Positions 23,001-34,152 of a DNA stretch of 64,000 nucleotides are shown here, piece by piece. The position numbers and the translations under genes were made by a program. Every line of letters starts with the position of its first letter. The stretch's first letter is position 1. The stretch comes from Panagrolaimus kolymaensis (lineage: Eukaryota; Nematoda; Chromadorea; Rhabditida; Panagrolaimidae). The DNA lies in contig JAJQJQ010000004.1 of assembly GCA_028622995.1 (NCBI GenBank), positions 7,626,001 through 7,690,000 of the forward strand. The letters run 5' to 3'. Under the pieces are notes generated by a model that searched no databases, was not told where the DNA came from, and worked only from the letters and a program-made list of their open reading frames with translations.

Positions 23001-23678
23001 TATGCAAGACCATGATGTTCACTTGAAGTTAGAAGAATCACATCAGCAGGAAATACTTGGCCATCAGTTACTTTGACGATATCACCAACTTTGACCTAAA
23101 ACAAAATAAAGGTTAGTAAATTGAGTTTGTATGTGTGGCATGATTATTGATAAACGAACAACAACAAAAAAACATACATTTTTCCATTCAATTTCTTTCC
23201 ATTCATTTTTTCGTAGCACCAATGTCAAGTAATTATTTACGATATAATCCATTCTTCGACGTTTCTGAAAATACATAGAGGTGAAAAACATGTATGTTTA
23301 TTTATAGCAACAAAAAGTAATAAATATAAAAAAGGCACTTACCAAATCTTCAAATATTTCACTTATAGCTGATATTAACAAGATGAACGAGAATGGAACA
23401 GCAGTGGTATATTTTCCAGTAGGGCTAACATCAGGAATTTGTTGAAGCAATGTAACAACCAAAAAGAAAATATTGCTATATCGACGAAATTGATCAAACA
23501 AAAATTTTGGAAGAAATGAAATAAAGTTGTATTTGCAAGTGTGAATTTCATTTGAACAAAATTTTGATGATTGATTCTTGTTGATTTTGATTTGACGTGT
23601 CGTTGGAATACAAGTTGATAGAGTTTGAAATCGATGATTAGGTATCAAAAAATTTGGCAAAATATCCCATCGAAACAT
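20020..23678 (-). CDS. tat-1: P4-type ATPase, aminophospholipid flippase (TAT-1/ATP8A-like)
   Basis: Ten exons: 23678-23343, 23264-23178, 23095-22427, 22377-22150, 22097-21792, 21744-21469, 21421-20784, 20735-20450, 20401-20148, 20092-20020; all phases agree (1050 residues). Landmarks in order: [34 protein letters not shown] (actuator loop), [16 protein letters not shown] (helix 4), phosphorylation site DKTGTLTRN, nucleotide-binding [31 protein letters not shown], then six C-terminal helices. These are the ATP8A features that move phosphatidylserine to the cytosolic leaflet. The intron between exons 4 and 5 needs a GC-AG pair (GCAAGT donor). The C-terminal tail is short (about 24 residues, Ser-rich) compared with vertebrate ATP8A. 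The symbol is by similarity only. Confidence 0.9.
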
Positions 23679-24833
23679 TTTTGCTTGGGAAACAAAAAAT
23701 GCGCGCGTCAAACAGAAGCAGCGTCGAAATTGTCGATTTGAAAAATAAAATTTTCAAGGAAGAAAAACATTTCCAAAAAAAGAAAATATGCAAATTTTCT
23801 ATTGGAACTGAGAAAAAAAATTTTTACATAAAATTTTGCATACATTTTTTGCTGTAAATTTTTTGTCGTTAGTCGAATAGTTGATTTTTTTGTTGAGAAA
23901 CAATAATGCTTTTTTATATGTTTTTTACAACCTTTTTTTGCCACTATTTTTGTTGATGAAATTTATTTTTCTTCACATTTTTTATTTTTGCTAAATTAAA
24001 AAAAACAATAAAAATGTAAACCAAAACAAAGAAAAACTTTAATTTTGATTTTTAAATTTTGCGTCATTTTTTCATACAAACTAGGCGCTACGCGGACCTT
24101 CGGTCCGCCATGAAGCTTGTTTTATGTAAACTATTACGAAAATTTTGTCATTAATTATTTGATCTTTACTCTGAAAGATAAGATCGCCATCTCCGCAATA
24201 TCGCAGACTAATTTACTTCTTTAAGGTCCTCGAAGCTTGTTCTAAATTGCCCCTAACAATTCCTATAGCATACTAATCAATTGCAAACGATTTCTCAGCT
24301 TTCTCTCAATTTGGATTCTACAAAACCATTTTCAAAGATCCCCAATTGTTAATTGCTCCTCAAAGTTAGCCCCTTGGATCTTTCCTTGCAATTGGTGCTT
24401 TGGATCTTTTCCTTGCTATTGGATTCTTGGATCTCTTCTTTGCAATAGGGGCCTTGGATCTTTTCCTTCTTATCCGAGCCTGTGATCTCTTCCCTCTTAT
24501 TCGGGCCTTGGATCTTTTCCTTGCTATTGGGGCTTTGGATATATTTTTTTGTTATTGAATCATTGAATAACAACAATCGCTTCCTCAAAAAACAAACGAC
24601 CGTTCATCATCGCTTCCTTTTATGAAATGCAAACGCGTTTTCTTTCCTTGCGCATTCATTCTTTCTTGTATATGCAAATTTTTTCATTTTCTTTGCAATT
24701 TTCCCATGAAGCATTTCCAGACCCCGAACGAACGAAATGACGAAATAACAATGAAAATTACTGGGTAGGAAACAAAGAAAACTAATAAAAACTCTTTAAT
24801 TTTTTTGTGTCTTTTTTGCCACTTAAAAATTAA
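23679..24833. other. Spacer with hairpin and 27-bp minisatellite
   Basis: Promoter side of the flippase gene. Holds a short hairpin GCGGACCTTCGGTCCGC near 24093-24109 and the minisatellite listed separately. No supported gene. Confidence 0.4.
24370..24545 (-). repeat. 27-bp minisatellite, about 6-7 units
   Basis: Units built around TTGGATCTTTTCCTTGCTATT recur every 27 bp. On the minus strand they lie in an open frame (24349-24588) as a Lys/Glu-rich nonapeptide repeat (SKEKIQGPN and variants). Because the period is a multiple of three, the open frame may be accidental; no flanking exon was found. Confidence 0.6.
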
Positions 24834-26447
24834 TTAGTTTGTAATCCACGCCGAATTATTTGTAGCCATTGAGAAAGTGGTGGTTCTTGGTTGTTCGTTT
24901 CGATGTTTAAAAGATTTTTTGAATACTTTCCAATACAAACAACAACAAATTGCAATATTTATTGAAGTTAAAGTATTACTATATGGACCAAGATAATTAG
25001 TGAATTTTATTTCATATAACTAAAAAAAATATATTTATCAATTTGAGGTTATGTTTTTAAAGCTTACTACCAAACCAATTGTGCCAAGAATATTTGGAAT
25101 GAAATCAAGAAAAAATGCTATAATTAAAATGGAAAATACAACTTGATTTAATTTTTTCACTGAATTTGTTGTCGATAATTTTACTTTCATTAAATAACCT
25201 AAAAAAAGAAATCTTTGTTTCAATTAAAAATTATGTAAATTTGGATAAATTTTTATGGCAACTTTGTCGAACGAAGTTCATTGGAAACCCAAAATTGATA
25301 CGGTAGCAAAGAAAAAACTTTTTGTTGCTCATTTTTTGGATTTAAGAAAAATCTTTAAAATTATTAATAAAATTATTTTTGGCTCGCTCTTTCCGAACCA
25401 CTATCGCAATTTTATGATTTTTGGGGTTATCATTAGAAAAAACAAGTCAAAAAAAAGTTTCTAGATTTTTTATAATAATTAGGCAAAAAATGTTAGAAGA
25501 AGAAAAAAACCGTTCGAAATAAAAACATTTCAAGGCCCACGAACGCGGGTACAAAAAAATGATATTTTAGAACCAATAAAAAAAAGAAAAATGAGCAAAA
25601 TTCTTGTCTTAATATTGTTGACTTAAAAAAGAGTAAACTTTCCCATTTTTTAAAAAAGTTTCTTCAATCTTTTCTTTTAAAAAATTAGAAAAATTAGTGT
25701 TTGCGATTTTTTTTGAAATATTCTTTCATTTTCAACCGGAAAAAAAGCTCCAAAAAAAGATACTGTATTTTCAATGAATTTTTTATAACAAGAAATTGTA
25801 GTCTCAGCTATTTTAATTTTTTTTACTCTTATCAAAAAATATTTAGTAATTTACTGACCCAATAAAACCGCTGCAAAACTATTAATTATAGCTGTAATGG
25901 ATTTTTGTACGACACTTTGAGTTAGAGCTGAATTAGTTTTCATACACCCAACTATTCGACATGTGGTTACTGTAGAAATTGGGATTAATTCAATTACTTG
26001 AGTCATAATTGAATAACTAATAATAATTAAAATTATTGTGATTACAGAAATTCCAGCTGTAGCTAATTTTTGATTTTTATTATAATTTCCTGGGAAAATA
26101 ATTGTAAAACATCGATCAAGGCAAAGAAAAAATTCCATGATTGGCACTGCTGCTTGTAATTGAGTCGACGCGGACCCAGTTAAATATAAAATAATTGCAT
26201 TATAAAAAATTTTATTTGGATTCCATAAAATTACTAAATAAAATGAATGTAAAAGTGTTACAAAACCCGAAATAAATACATAAATAAAATACACAGTCAT
26301 GGTGGGTGAAAAAGGAATTTTAAGATTTTTAGTGAAATTAGTACTCAACAAAATAAATGATAATATGCAAGCAATAAATGACATAATTAAAGTTATTCCA
26401 TCGTTGAATAAAATAATCCATGGCAAAATTTCAGTTGAATATGACAT
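24834..26447 (-). CDS. Seven-helix serpentine chemoreceptor 2
   Basis: Exons 26447-25859, 25198-25068 and 25019-24834 join in phase to 301 residues. It aligns along its length with the receptor at 18233-19427: LPWIILFN, FSPTMTVY, FFLCLDRCFTIIFP, a Cys pair (TTCRIVGC), GYLMKVK, and final helix LGPYSNTLTSINIAICCCLYW. It carries an extra intron of 660 bp after helix 5, with donor GTCAGT and acceptor TTTTTTTAG. Tandem paralogues separated by the flippase gene point to local duplication. Confidence 0.75.
25199..25858 (-). other. Long intron of chemoreceptor 2
   Basis: 660 bp, far above the usual size here. An open frame on the opposite strand (25255-25464) is AT-rich and unsupported. Confidence 0.5.
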
Positions 26448-27080
26448 AATTTATTTTTTTATTTGAGGAAGAAATAAAAATTTTCGGTGCTCACCAAGAA
26501 ATTTATTTTCTTTCATTAAAAAAAAGAATAAAAAAATCTGTGTTTTTATATTTATTTATTTTTGTGTTTGAAAGAAGAAAACTTTTTTTGTGACGCAGGT
26601 GGCAAAAAAATAAAATTTAAATAACATCCTTAATGGTTGAATACTTTGGTAATTAGGATGCCATTCTTTTATGCTTAATGTTTGACATTTTAATTCTCAC
26701 AGCCAAAAATAAATAATATTAAATAAATTTTTTACCAAAATAACACTTTTCAAAAAAAAATTTAATAGAAGAAAGAAAGAAAAAAAGTTGCAATGAATGG
26801 TTTTAAAATTTTCGTAGCTTATAAATAAGAGTAAATTAATTAATTTATAAAAGAATCGTTTTCCCATCGAATTTCTTTGGTGTAAAAATGCTTCATTTTT
26901 GTTTTAGAAATTTTATATGGTTCAAAACACAATTTTTTGGTGCCATTTTCTCAGCTTCTTTTTTCTCCATTGAAAAAAGTCAAATTTTGTAGAGAAAAAA
27001 AATTTATGACTACTATTTATAACAAAAAAAAATTTAGTGGCTAAATTTCAATTCTTTAAAAAAAACATTGTCATATAAAT
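26448..27080. other. Gene-free AT-rich spacer
   Basis: No exon and no AAACTG array; the array and the Bark relic begin just beyond. Confidence 0.4.
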
Positions 27081-27207
27081 TTGTATTGAGACAAGTGTTA
27101 TTTGTGATAAGATTCCTCGAGAAATTTGCGGACATGGATTGAATTAAAATTGTATCAAAATAAAGGGCATAATTGAGGCAAAACATGTTATTGAGAAGTG
27201 TGACTGT
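27081..27207 (-). pseudogene. Relic of a Bark beetle/Anakonda-like exon (beta-helix part)
   Basis: Nearly the same sequence as 57354-57470, the first part of a live Bark exon, including the CAG acceptor (CTGAAAATAA on the plus strand). Differences include a stop-producing change near the LNYALYFDT segment, and homology ends abruptly at about 27081, leaving the rest of the exon missing. First of three relics in Bark order. Confidence 0.75.
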
Positions 27208-28256
27208 CTGAAAATAAAAAAATTATTGGTTTACAAACTCGGGCAATAATTCGTCGTGTTTTTTACGATTTGATTGTTAAAAACTGTAATGGAATAAAAA
27301 TGATAAAAATCTTAAACCTTTATTAATTTATCATTTGTCAAAATTTAAAATAAGCTGATTCGTAAGCCTTATCTTCCGATATTTTTTTACCTTTAAAGTC
27401 CATAATAAAAAAAAAAAAATTTAGAAGTGGTCAATTCAAAAGTTTTTTTTAGAATAAATGTTGTAAAATTGTGTACGATTTTTTTAAATAATTTTGTGGT
27501 TTAAACTGTTAATATTGAAGTAACGGGGAAATAATATTAATATTCACAAATTGGTGTTTGATTGATTTTTTTAATAAACTGCATGTTGTCGATTTTATCT
27601 TGGGAAATTATTTCAAACTGTTGCTTGCATGAAGGACAGACTTTTAGAATGTCAAAAAGATATGATGGATTTTATTTGTGGTTTATAAACTGCAAAGAAA
27701 TACCATATTTGGAACAAATGTTTAAAAACTATTTTTCTTCTAAATATTTATTTATTTTTTTAAAACTGCGATATGGTATGCAAAAAAAATATGAATGATA
27801 ATTTTTTTTTATCTTTTTAGTTTCTTTTTATAAACTAAATTCTATCAATTCTCAAAATAAAAAAATGCTCTTTATATGTACATACTTTAGAGTTTACAAA
27901 CTGTTATTCATAGGTGAATCTTGGTTAAAAAGCGAATATTTAAACTGGGTAAAAAATTTTTTTTGTTTAAATGTTTTTTTAATTAAACTGTGTGGACCAT
28001 TAGGCTCAAAAAGAGTAATGATAAAAAAGATATATAATATCTTTTTGCTCTTATACCATTTTTTTTTTCAGCCTTTAATTAAACTGAAACGAATATCCGT
28101 TCTAATAATATTTTTAACTGATTAATAAGAAAAAATTTTTTTATTATCCAAAAACGTTATGGATTTTATATGTTTTTTTTAAACTGCATATGATGAAATT
28201 TTTGAAACAAAAAATGCTTTCTTATAAGCAAAATTTATGCTCTTTTAAGATTATTA

Positions 28257-29848
28257 ACAAGAACATTGGGGCCTTACCTTCGGTAAGTCCCTCAAACTAA
28301 AACAAACATTTTAAACAAAGAAAATCTACGGAACCGTTACATTTTTACAATCACAACGTGGACATTGGACGCTTTAAGGTATTTTTTGAAAAACCTAGAG
28401 AGTGCACCTGTTTTAAGGAATTTTAAAAAATTATCAAAGAGGAGATTATGTGTCTTTTTTGAGGGTGCAAAATTGGAAAAAAATAGAGTACCGAAATGCC
28501 CATGCGTGTCTACAACAATATAATACAATTAAATAAACAACAGGGTCTATGGGCTTACTTTCCATTTTCATGGTAAATTTTGGAGCCCTGCCTTCGGCAG
28601 ACCTCCTAAATTTTACAAAAAAATCATCTCCAATAATCAACGGTTTCCCGGGCCATGCATTTCCATATTTCTCATATTCGGCTACATCTTAACCATTTCG
28701 AGGTCCATTCCATAAGTCAAATTACACATGGGCCCTTCTGTTACAAAACCCCATTTCAACCCAAAAACTACCAAATAACAACCCAAACACCATCAAATAT
28801 TAACTCAAAGACAACAAAAAACCATTAAATATCTACCAAACTATCCACCCAAACACCATCAAGCACCTACATAATATTATATTTCATTACAATAACAATA
28901 AACAACAGGGCCCTTTGGTTAAACATTCCATTTTCATGGTTAATTTTGGGGCCCTGCCTTCGGCAGACCCTCAAAATTTACGATATAAATCGTCTCCAAA
29001 CGGTATCTTCGGGCCACGCATTCCATATATCTCATATTCGGATACATCTTGACATCTTCGTGGTACATTCCATAAGCAAAATTACACTTGAGCTCTTCGG
29101 GACCCAAATCTCATTTTGACTCCAAAACCACCAAATCTCAATCCAAACACCATCGGCGGTTCAAGTCAAAAACCACCAAATATCTACCCAAAAACCATCT
29201 TACATCTCACCAAAAACAACTAAATGTCCACCCGAAAACCATTTTACATCTCACCAAAAACAACTAAATATTCACCCAAAAACCATCTTACATCTCACCA
29301 AAAACAACTAAACATTCACCCAAAAACCATCTTACATCTCACCAAAAACAACTAAACATTCACCCAAAAACCATCTTACATCTCACCAAAAACAACTAAA
29401 CATTCACCCAAAAACCATCTTACATCTCACCAAAAACAACTAAACATTCACCCAAAAACCATCTTACATCTCACCAAAAACAACTAAACATTCACCCAAA
29501 AACAACTAAATCTCCACCCAAACAACATCTTACATCTCACCAAAAATAATAAACTATCCACCCAATAGCCACCAAATATCCACCCAAAAACAACTATGCA
29601 GACAGTCAGAGAAAAACACTTTTTTGCAACAGAAAAAACACAAAGGGAATCTTTCGTGTCAAGAAAAATTTCATAAAATGCAAATTTAAACTGGTCAAAA
29701 CATGGACATATTTGACTCTCCGAAGCGTGAGACCAACATATTCGGAATCAGCGTAAAAAACTGATCTAGACTATCGGGACAAAACAAAACAAAAGCAGAA
29801 CCGACATACAAACATACAGACAGAAACGACAATCCAAATTAAAAAGGA
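28257..29848. repeat. Complex direct repeat, unit 1
   Basis: Begins AAGAACATTGGGGCCTTACC and ends AAAAAGGAAG. Unit 2 follows head-to-tail at 29849. Contains GGGCCCTG...CAGACC segments with short hairpins, a Pro/Asn-type CACCC-AAAACCA low-complexity tract with the 44-bp tandem array, and a shared tail (GACTCTCCGAAGCGTGAGAC ... AGCAGAACCGACATAC). Base composition differs from the AT-rich surroundings. No coding frame supported; probably a non-autonomous mobile or satellite element. Confidence 0.65.
29205..29510. repeat. 44-bp tandem array
   Basis: About seven copies of a 44-bp unit (ACATCTCACCAAAAACAACT + AAACATTCACCCAAAAACCATCTT), nearly identical in the middle and degenerate at both ends. 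Present in unit 1 and mostly lost from unit 2. Confidence 0.8.
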
Positions 29849-31072
29849 AGACAAGAACATTGGGGCCTTACCTGCGGTAAGTCCCTCAAACTAAACAAAT
29901 AATCACACAAAGAAAATTTACGAAACCGTTACATTTTTACAATCATAACGTGGACATTGGGTTCTTTTAGGTAGTTTTTTAGTACCCTAAAGAGTGCACA
30001 ATGTACCTGTTTTTAGGAATTAAAATTAAAAAATAAAGAGAGGAGTACATTGTTTTTCAAATAAAAAATGCAGTGCTTAAATACCCATGTGTGTCTACAA
30101 CAATACAATACAATTAAATTAAACAACAGGTTCCTCGCGTTCACATTATATTTTCATGTTAAATTTTGGAGCCCTGCCTAACGGCAGACCTCCTAAATTT
30201 ACAAAACAAATCATCTCCAATAATTAATGGGTTTTTCGGTCCATGCATTTCCATATCACTCATATTCAGCTACATCTTAACCCCTTCGAGGTCCATTACA
30301 TACGCCAAATTACATATGGGCCCTTCGAGCCGCAAAACCTAATTTGACCCAAAAACCGCCAAATAACAACCCAAACACCATCAAATATTAACACAAAGAC
30401 AACAAAAAACCATTAAATATCCACCAAACTATTCACCCAAACATCATCAAGCATCCACATAGTATATATTTTATTGCAATAACAATAAACAACAGGGCCC
30501 TTTGGTTAAACATTCCATTTTCATGGTTAATTTTGGGGCCCTGCCTTCGGCAGACCCTCAAAATTTACGATATAAATCGTCTAAAATTATCAACGGTTTC
30601 TTCGGGCCACGCATTCCATACATCATTAAATATCAACCCGAAAACAACATCAAACATCCCACCAAAAACCATCTTACATCCCACCAAAAACAACTAAACA
30701 TTCGCCCAAATACAACTAAATGTCCACCCAAAAGCCACCCAAAAGTCATCCAAAAGCCACCAAATATTAACCCAAAAACCTCTAAATATCCACCTAAAAA
30801 TTTCAATGCAGACAATCAGAGAAAAAACAAATTTTTCACTTCCAAAAATGCTTTCAAAAAAACAAAGGGAAACTTTCGTGTCGAGAAAATTTTCAAAAAA
30901 TGCAAATTTAAACTGGTCAAAACATATCAATATTTGACTCTCCGAAGCGTGAGACCAACATATTCGGAATCAGCGTAAAAAACTGATCTAGGCTATCGGG
31001 GCAAAACAAAACAAAAGCAGAACCGACATACAGACAGACAGAAACGACACTCCAATTTAAAAAGGAAGACTG
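29849..31072. repeat. Complex direct repeat, unit 2
   Basis: Second head-to-tail copy of the 28257-29848 unit, about 370 bp shorter because the 44-bp array and neighbouring tract are reduced. Same start and tail sequences. Hairpin stems are kept while loops vary (CTGCCTAACGGCAG against CTGCCTTCGGCAG). Confidence 0.65.
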
Positions 31073-32699
31073 AACTTTCATATGCACCTGGGGCTAGAAA
31101 AAAGATTTTTTAAAATTTTTTGATCATCATCTCTCTTAAACAAACATAGAAAAAATGTGAAAAGTTTTTTATCTGCAAGCATATTTATGCAAAATTAGTT
31201 TTATATATAAAACTGCATTTGTATTTTCCTTGATATTTTTTTAATAAACTGACTGCTAAGTGCATTTACAAATTCTCGGCCTTTTGCTATTTGAAAACTG
31301 AGGATTGATACAATTTTTGAATGCTCGTTAAAACATAAATTTTAAAAAAAAAGTGTAAAATTCATTTTTGATGAATGTTTTCAAGCTTTTCATAAAAAAT
31401 AAAACTGACTAACAGAATTCTTATCTTTATTTTAAAATCAAATAATTTTTTTTAAACTGGGTACATATATAATTTTTTGCATCGGTTTATAAAACAAACA
31501 TTGTATAATCCTTTGCATAAAATAAAAAACATTCATTTTTATTTTTGACAGGTTTTAATTTTTTTGAATTTAACTGTAAAGAGATGAGATTTTATTTAAA
31601 AATTCAATAAGACTTTTCATTACCTTTTTGGACAATTGCATAAAACCGCTAATTGATTTAAATATTTCTTTAAAATTGTTCCAAATATTTTTTAATAAAA
31701 CTGTAAATTCGTTTGGGATTTTGAAGGTATTTTATCTTTGAGTTATATTTTGATTGAATTTATGAAAACTGTAAATGAAAACAGTCAAGATTTTTTTTTT
31801 AAAATCCAGAAAGCATAGTCATGCGGCTTATATTTATTAAAACTGCGGCTTTATCATCAGCAGTTTTATTTTAAATAATGAACTGATCACTTTATTTAAA
31901 CTCCATCCTTTTTCTTTATAAGATCTGTTCAAAATCCAAATAAAATTAAATATATTTTTTTTAAACTGCCCTCGGTTCTTCTTCTCGGTTTCAAAAATTA
32001 TTATCATATTTCTAATCAACAAAAAAAGTTTTTAAAAAAAGGAAAGAAATTTTATAGTTTTTTTAAATTTAACTGAGTTACCGGATAAAAATATGGTAAA
32101 TTTTATTTTATCTTTGAGGATATATTTTGATTTAATAAAGTTAAACTGATAAAATTTAAAAGAAGATTTTTGAATATAAAACTGCATAGCGTTTTTTTAT
32201 CTTCAAGCCTATTTCGGAAATATTAAAAAAAATTTAAAACTGCAGATGTTCTTCCACTACCACGAAAAAAAAGAAATAATAAACTAAATTTAGTCCAATA
32301 ATCACGAGAAAAAAATTCCTGTGCTTTTTTCGTATTTTTTTTTCTACAGCTTTTTAACTGATATTTTCAATGGAAAATGATTTATTGCAAAGTAAAAATT
32401 ATGCCATGATTACTTTTATGTGTTTAAATTTAACTGCACCATCGTCTAACCTCCTTTCAAAATTAAAATTATTTTTTAAACTGCATATCAATCAAATATT
32501 AGGAATCTTTTGTATAAAAGCTTAAAACTGCGTTGGCAATTCCAATTATTTTAAAACATAAATATTAAACTGTATTTTTACGTTAAAAGCAGAAAAAGCA
32601 CCAACATTCATTTTTTTCCGAGTATATTTATTTTGTTTTTAAGATTTAACTGTGTTAGGTTTTTTATAGATTTATTAATCATAATAAGAACATTATGAC

Positions 32700-33173
32700 C
32701 AGCGCTGGCGGTTTACCGAAATCCTTCGGTTTTCGGTTTCGGTTAACCGAACCGAAACCGTAGCTTATCGGTTTTCGGTTTTTCGATTTAAATCGAAAAC
32801 CGAAATCCTCGATTTTCGGTTTTTCGGTTTATAAAATTTTTCGGTTTTCGGTTCGGTTTGAAATTCAAAATCGTTATTTTTTGGGATAAAATATTAGGTA
32901 TTGCTTAAATAATGCCTTTTTATGCATTATTAGCATGTTTGCTAACACTTTGGATAACAACTAGAGACATTTTTCTATGAAAAACGAATTCGGTTTTTTC
33001 GGTTCGAATCGGTGCACCGAACCGAAACCGAAGTTTCTCGGTTTTCGGTTTATCGGTTTGAACCGAAAACCGGGATACTTCGGTTTTCGATTTTCGGTTC
33101 GGTTCGGTTCACCGAAAACCGAACCGAAAATGCACCGAAAACCGAACCGAAAAACCGAAAACCGCCAGCGCTG
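32700..33173. mobile_element. hAT-type MITE with 8-bp target duplication
   Basis: Terminal inverted repeats CAGCGCTGGCGGTTT ... AAACCGCCAGCGCTG flanked by a perfect 8-bp direct repeat ATTATGAC (32692-32699 and 33174-33181). CAG-starting ends and 8-bp target duplications are diagnostic of the hAT superfamily. The 474-bp interior has no transposase; it consists of palindromic CCGAAAACCG and CGGTTTTCGG units. Open frames inside are by-products of these repeats. Confidence 0.9.
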
Positions 33174-33914
33174 ATTATGACTATTTTAAAACAATCAAAA
33201 CTAAAAAAAATAAATATTTTTTAAACTGCTCCGGGATTAGCGGTTGTTAACACAATCTCTTTTTTTGACTATAAAAAAGCTTTTCAAACTGAGTTCACTT
33301 TTTAAATTTTTTTTATGAAACTGAAAGATCCATTAAATAGGCATAAATTTATATTAATTTTGTGGTCAATTTAATTAAATAAAGAAAAACTGAGTTAGTA
33401 GAAAATTTTTGAGGGATGTAAAAATAATTTAAAACTGTTGTTCAATGTGTATTTTTAAAAGGAAAAATTAGGGTTTTTAAGAACAAAAATCAAAGCTAAA
33501 AATAAATTTATAATGTCTAAAAGTAACTGGCGTTGATGTAAGTCCCCTTTAAAACTGAGATCCATTTTTTTTATTGAAGCTTTTGTATTATTAATTAATA
33601 AAAAAAATAGAGCAAAATTTTTGTAAAAAACACTAAAGTAAAAACTGGATTTTATCGGGCTTTTTTTCTTTAAAGAAATTAAAAGCATTTTCGAAAAACA
33701 TGAGAAGAAAAAAAAATTAAAAAACTGTACATTCTGGCTTTTTTTTTGATGAAAACTGGATAAACTTAATTAGTCGAGGAGTAAATGCTTGCTTTTAACG
33801 CATAATTTTATAAATGAGTTAAAATTATTCTTTTGAAATAATGGGTTTAAAAAAATATTTATGGAAAAAACTGTCAAATTTTAAAATAATTTTTTTAAGA
33901 AAAAATAAAAAAAC

Positions 33915-34152
33915 TGAAAACATTATGAATGTCAAGACCCAATTCGCGGCAAATAACTTGAGCATTTCGACGAGTAAATTGTCGATCACATGAAGGCACA
34001 ACTTCCCCAGTAGTGGCATTATAAAATTGAAGGAATCCAGCTCGTTGGGAAAGGGTGAAATTTTCGGTGAGTGAAACGGTGAAGGTTTGGAAATAAGGGT
34101 CATCTCGACGAAGAACAGGAAACTGTCGAAACACCGAATCAGTGCCGTCTCA
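33915..34152 (-). pseudogene. Relic of the Bark SRCR-domain exon
   Basis: Closely matches 61420-61654 of the live gene (FRQFPVLRRDDP, GFLQFYNATTGE, CDRQFTRRNAQVICRELGLD). The acceptor CAG is altered (CTGAG), the exon is cut off after about 75 codons, and the remaining SRCR cysteines are missing, so it cannot make the domain. Confidence 0.8.

Noticed and set aside
30502..30978. 158-codon frame in the complex repeat
   Set aside because: Pro/Asn/Lys low complexity arises from the CACCCAAAA tract; no splice sites or homologue; the equivalent frame is broken in the other unit.
33012..33224. Plus-strand frames of about 65-70 codons at 32977-33224
   Set aside because: They are translations of the CCGAAAACCG units inside the hAT MITE.
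33895..34134. SRCR fragment as a live gene
   Set aside because: Altered acceptor, missing cysteines and abrupt loss of homology mark it as a relic.
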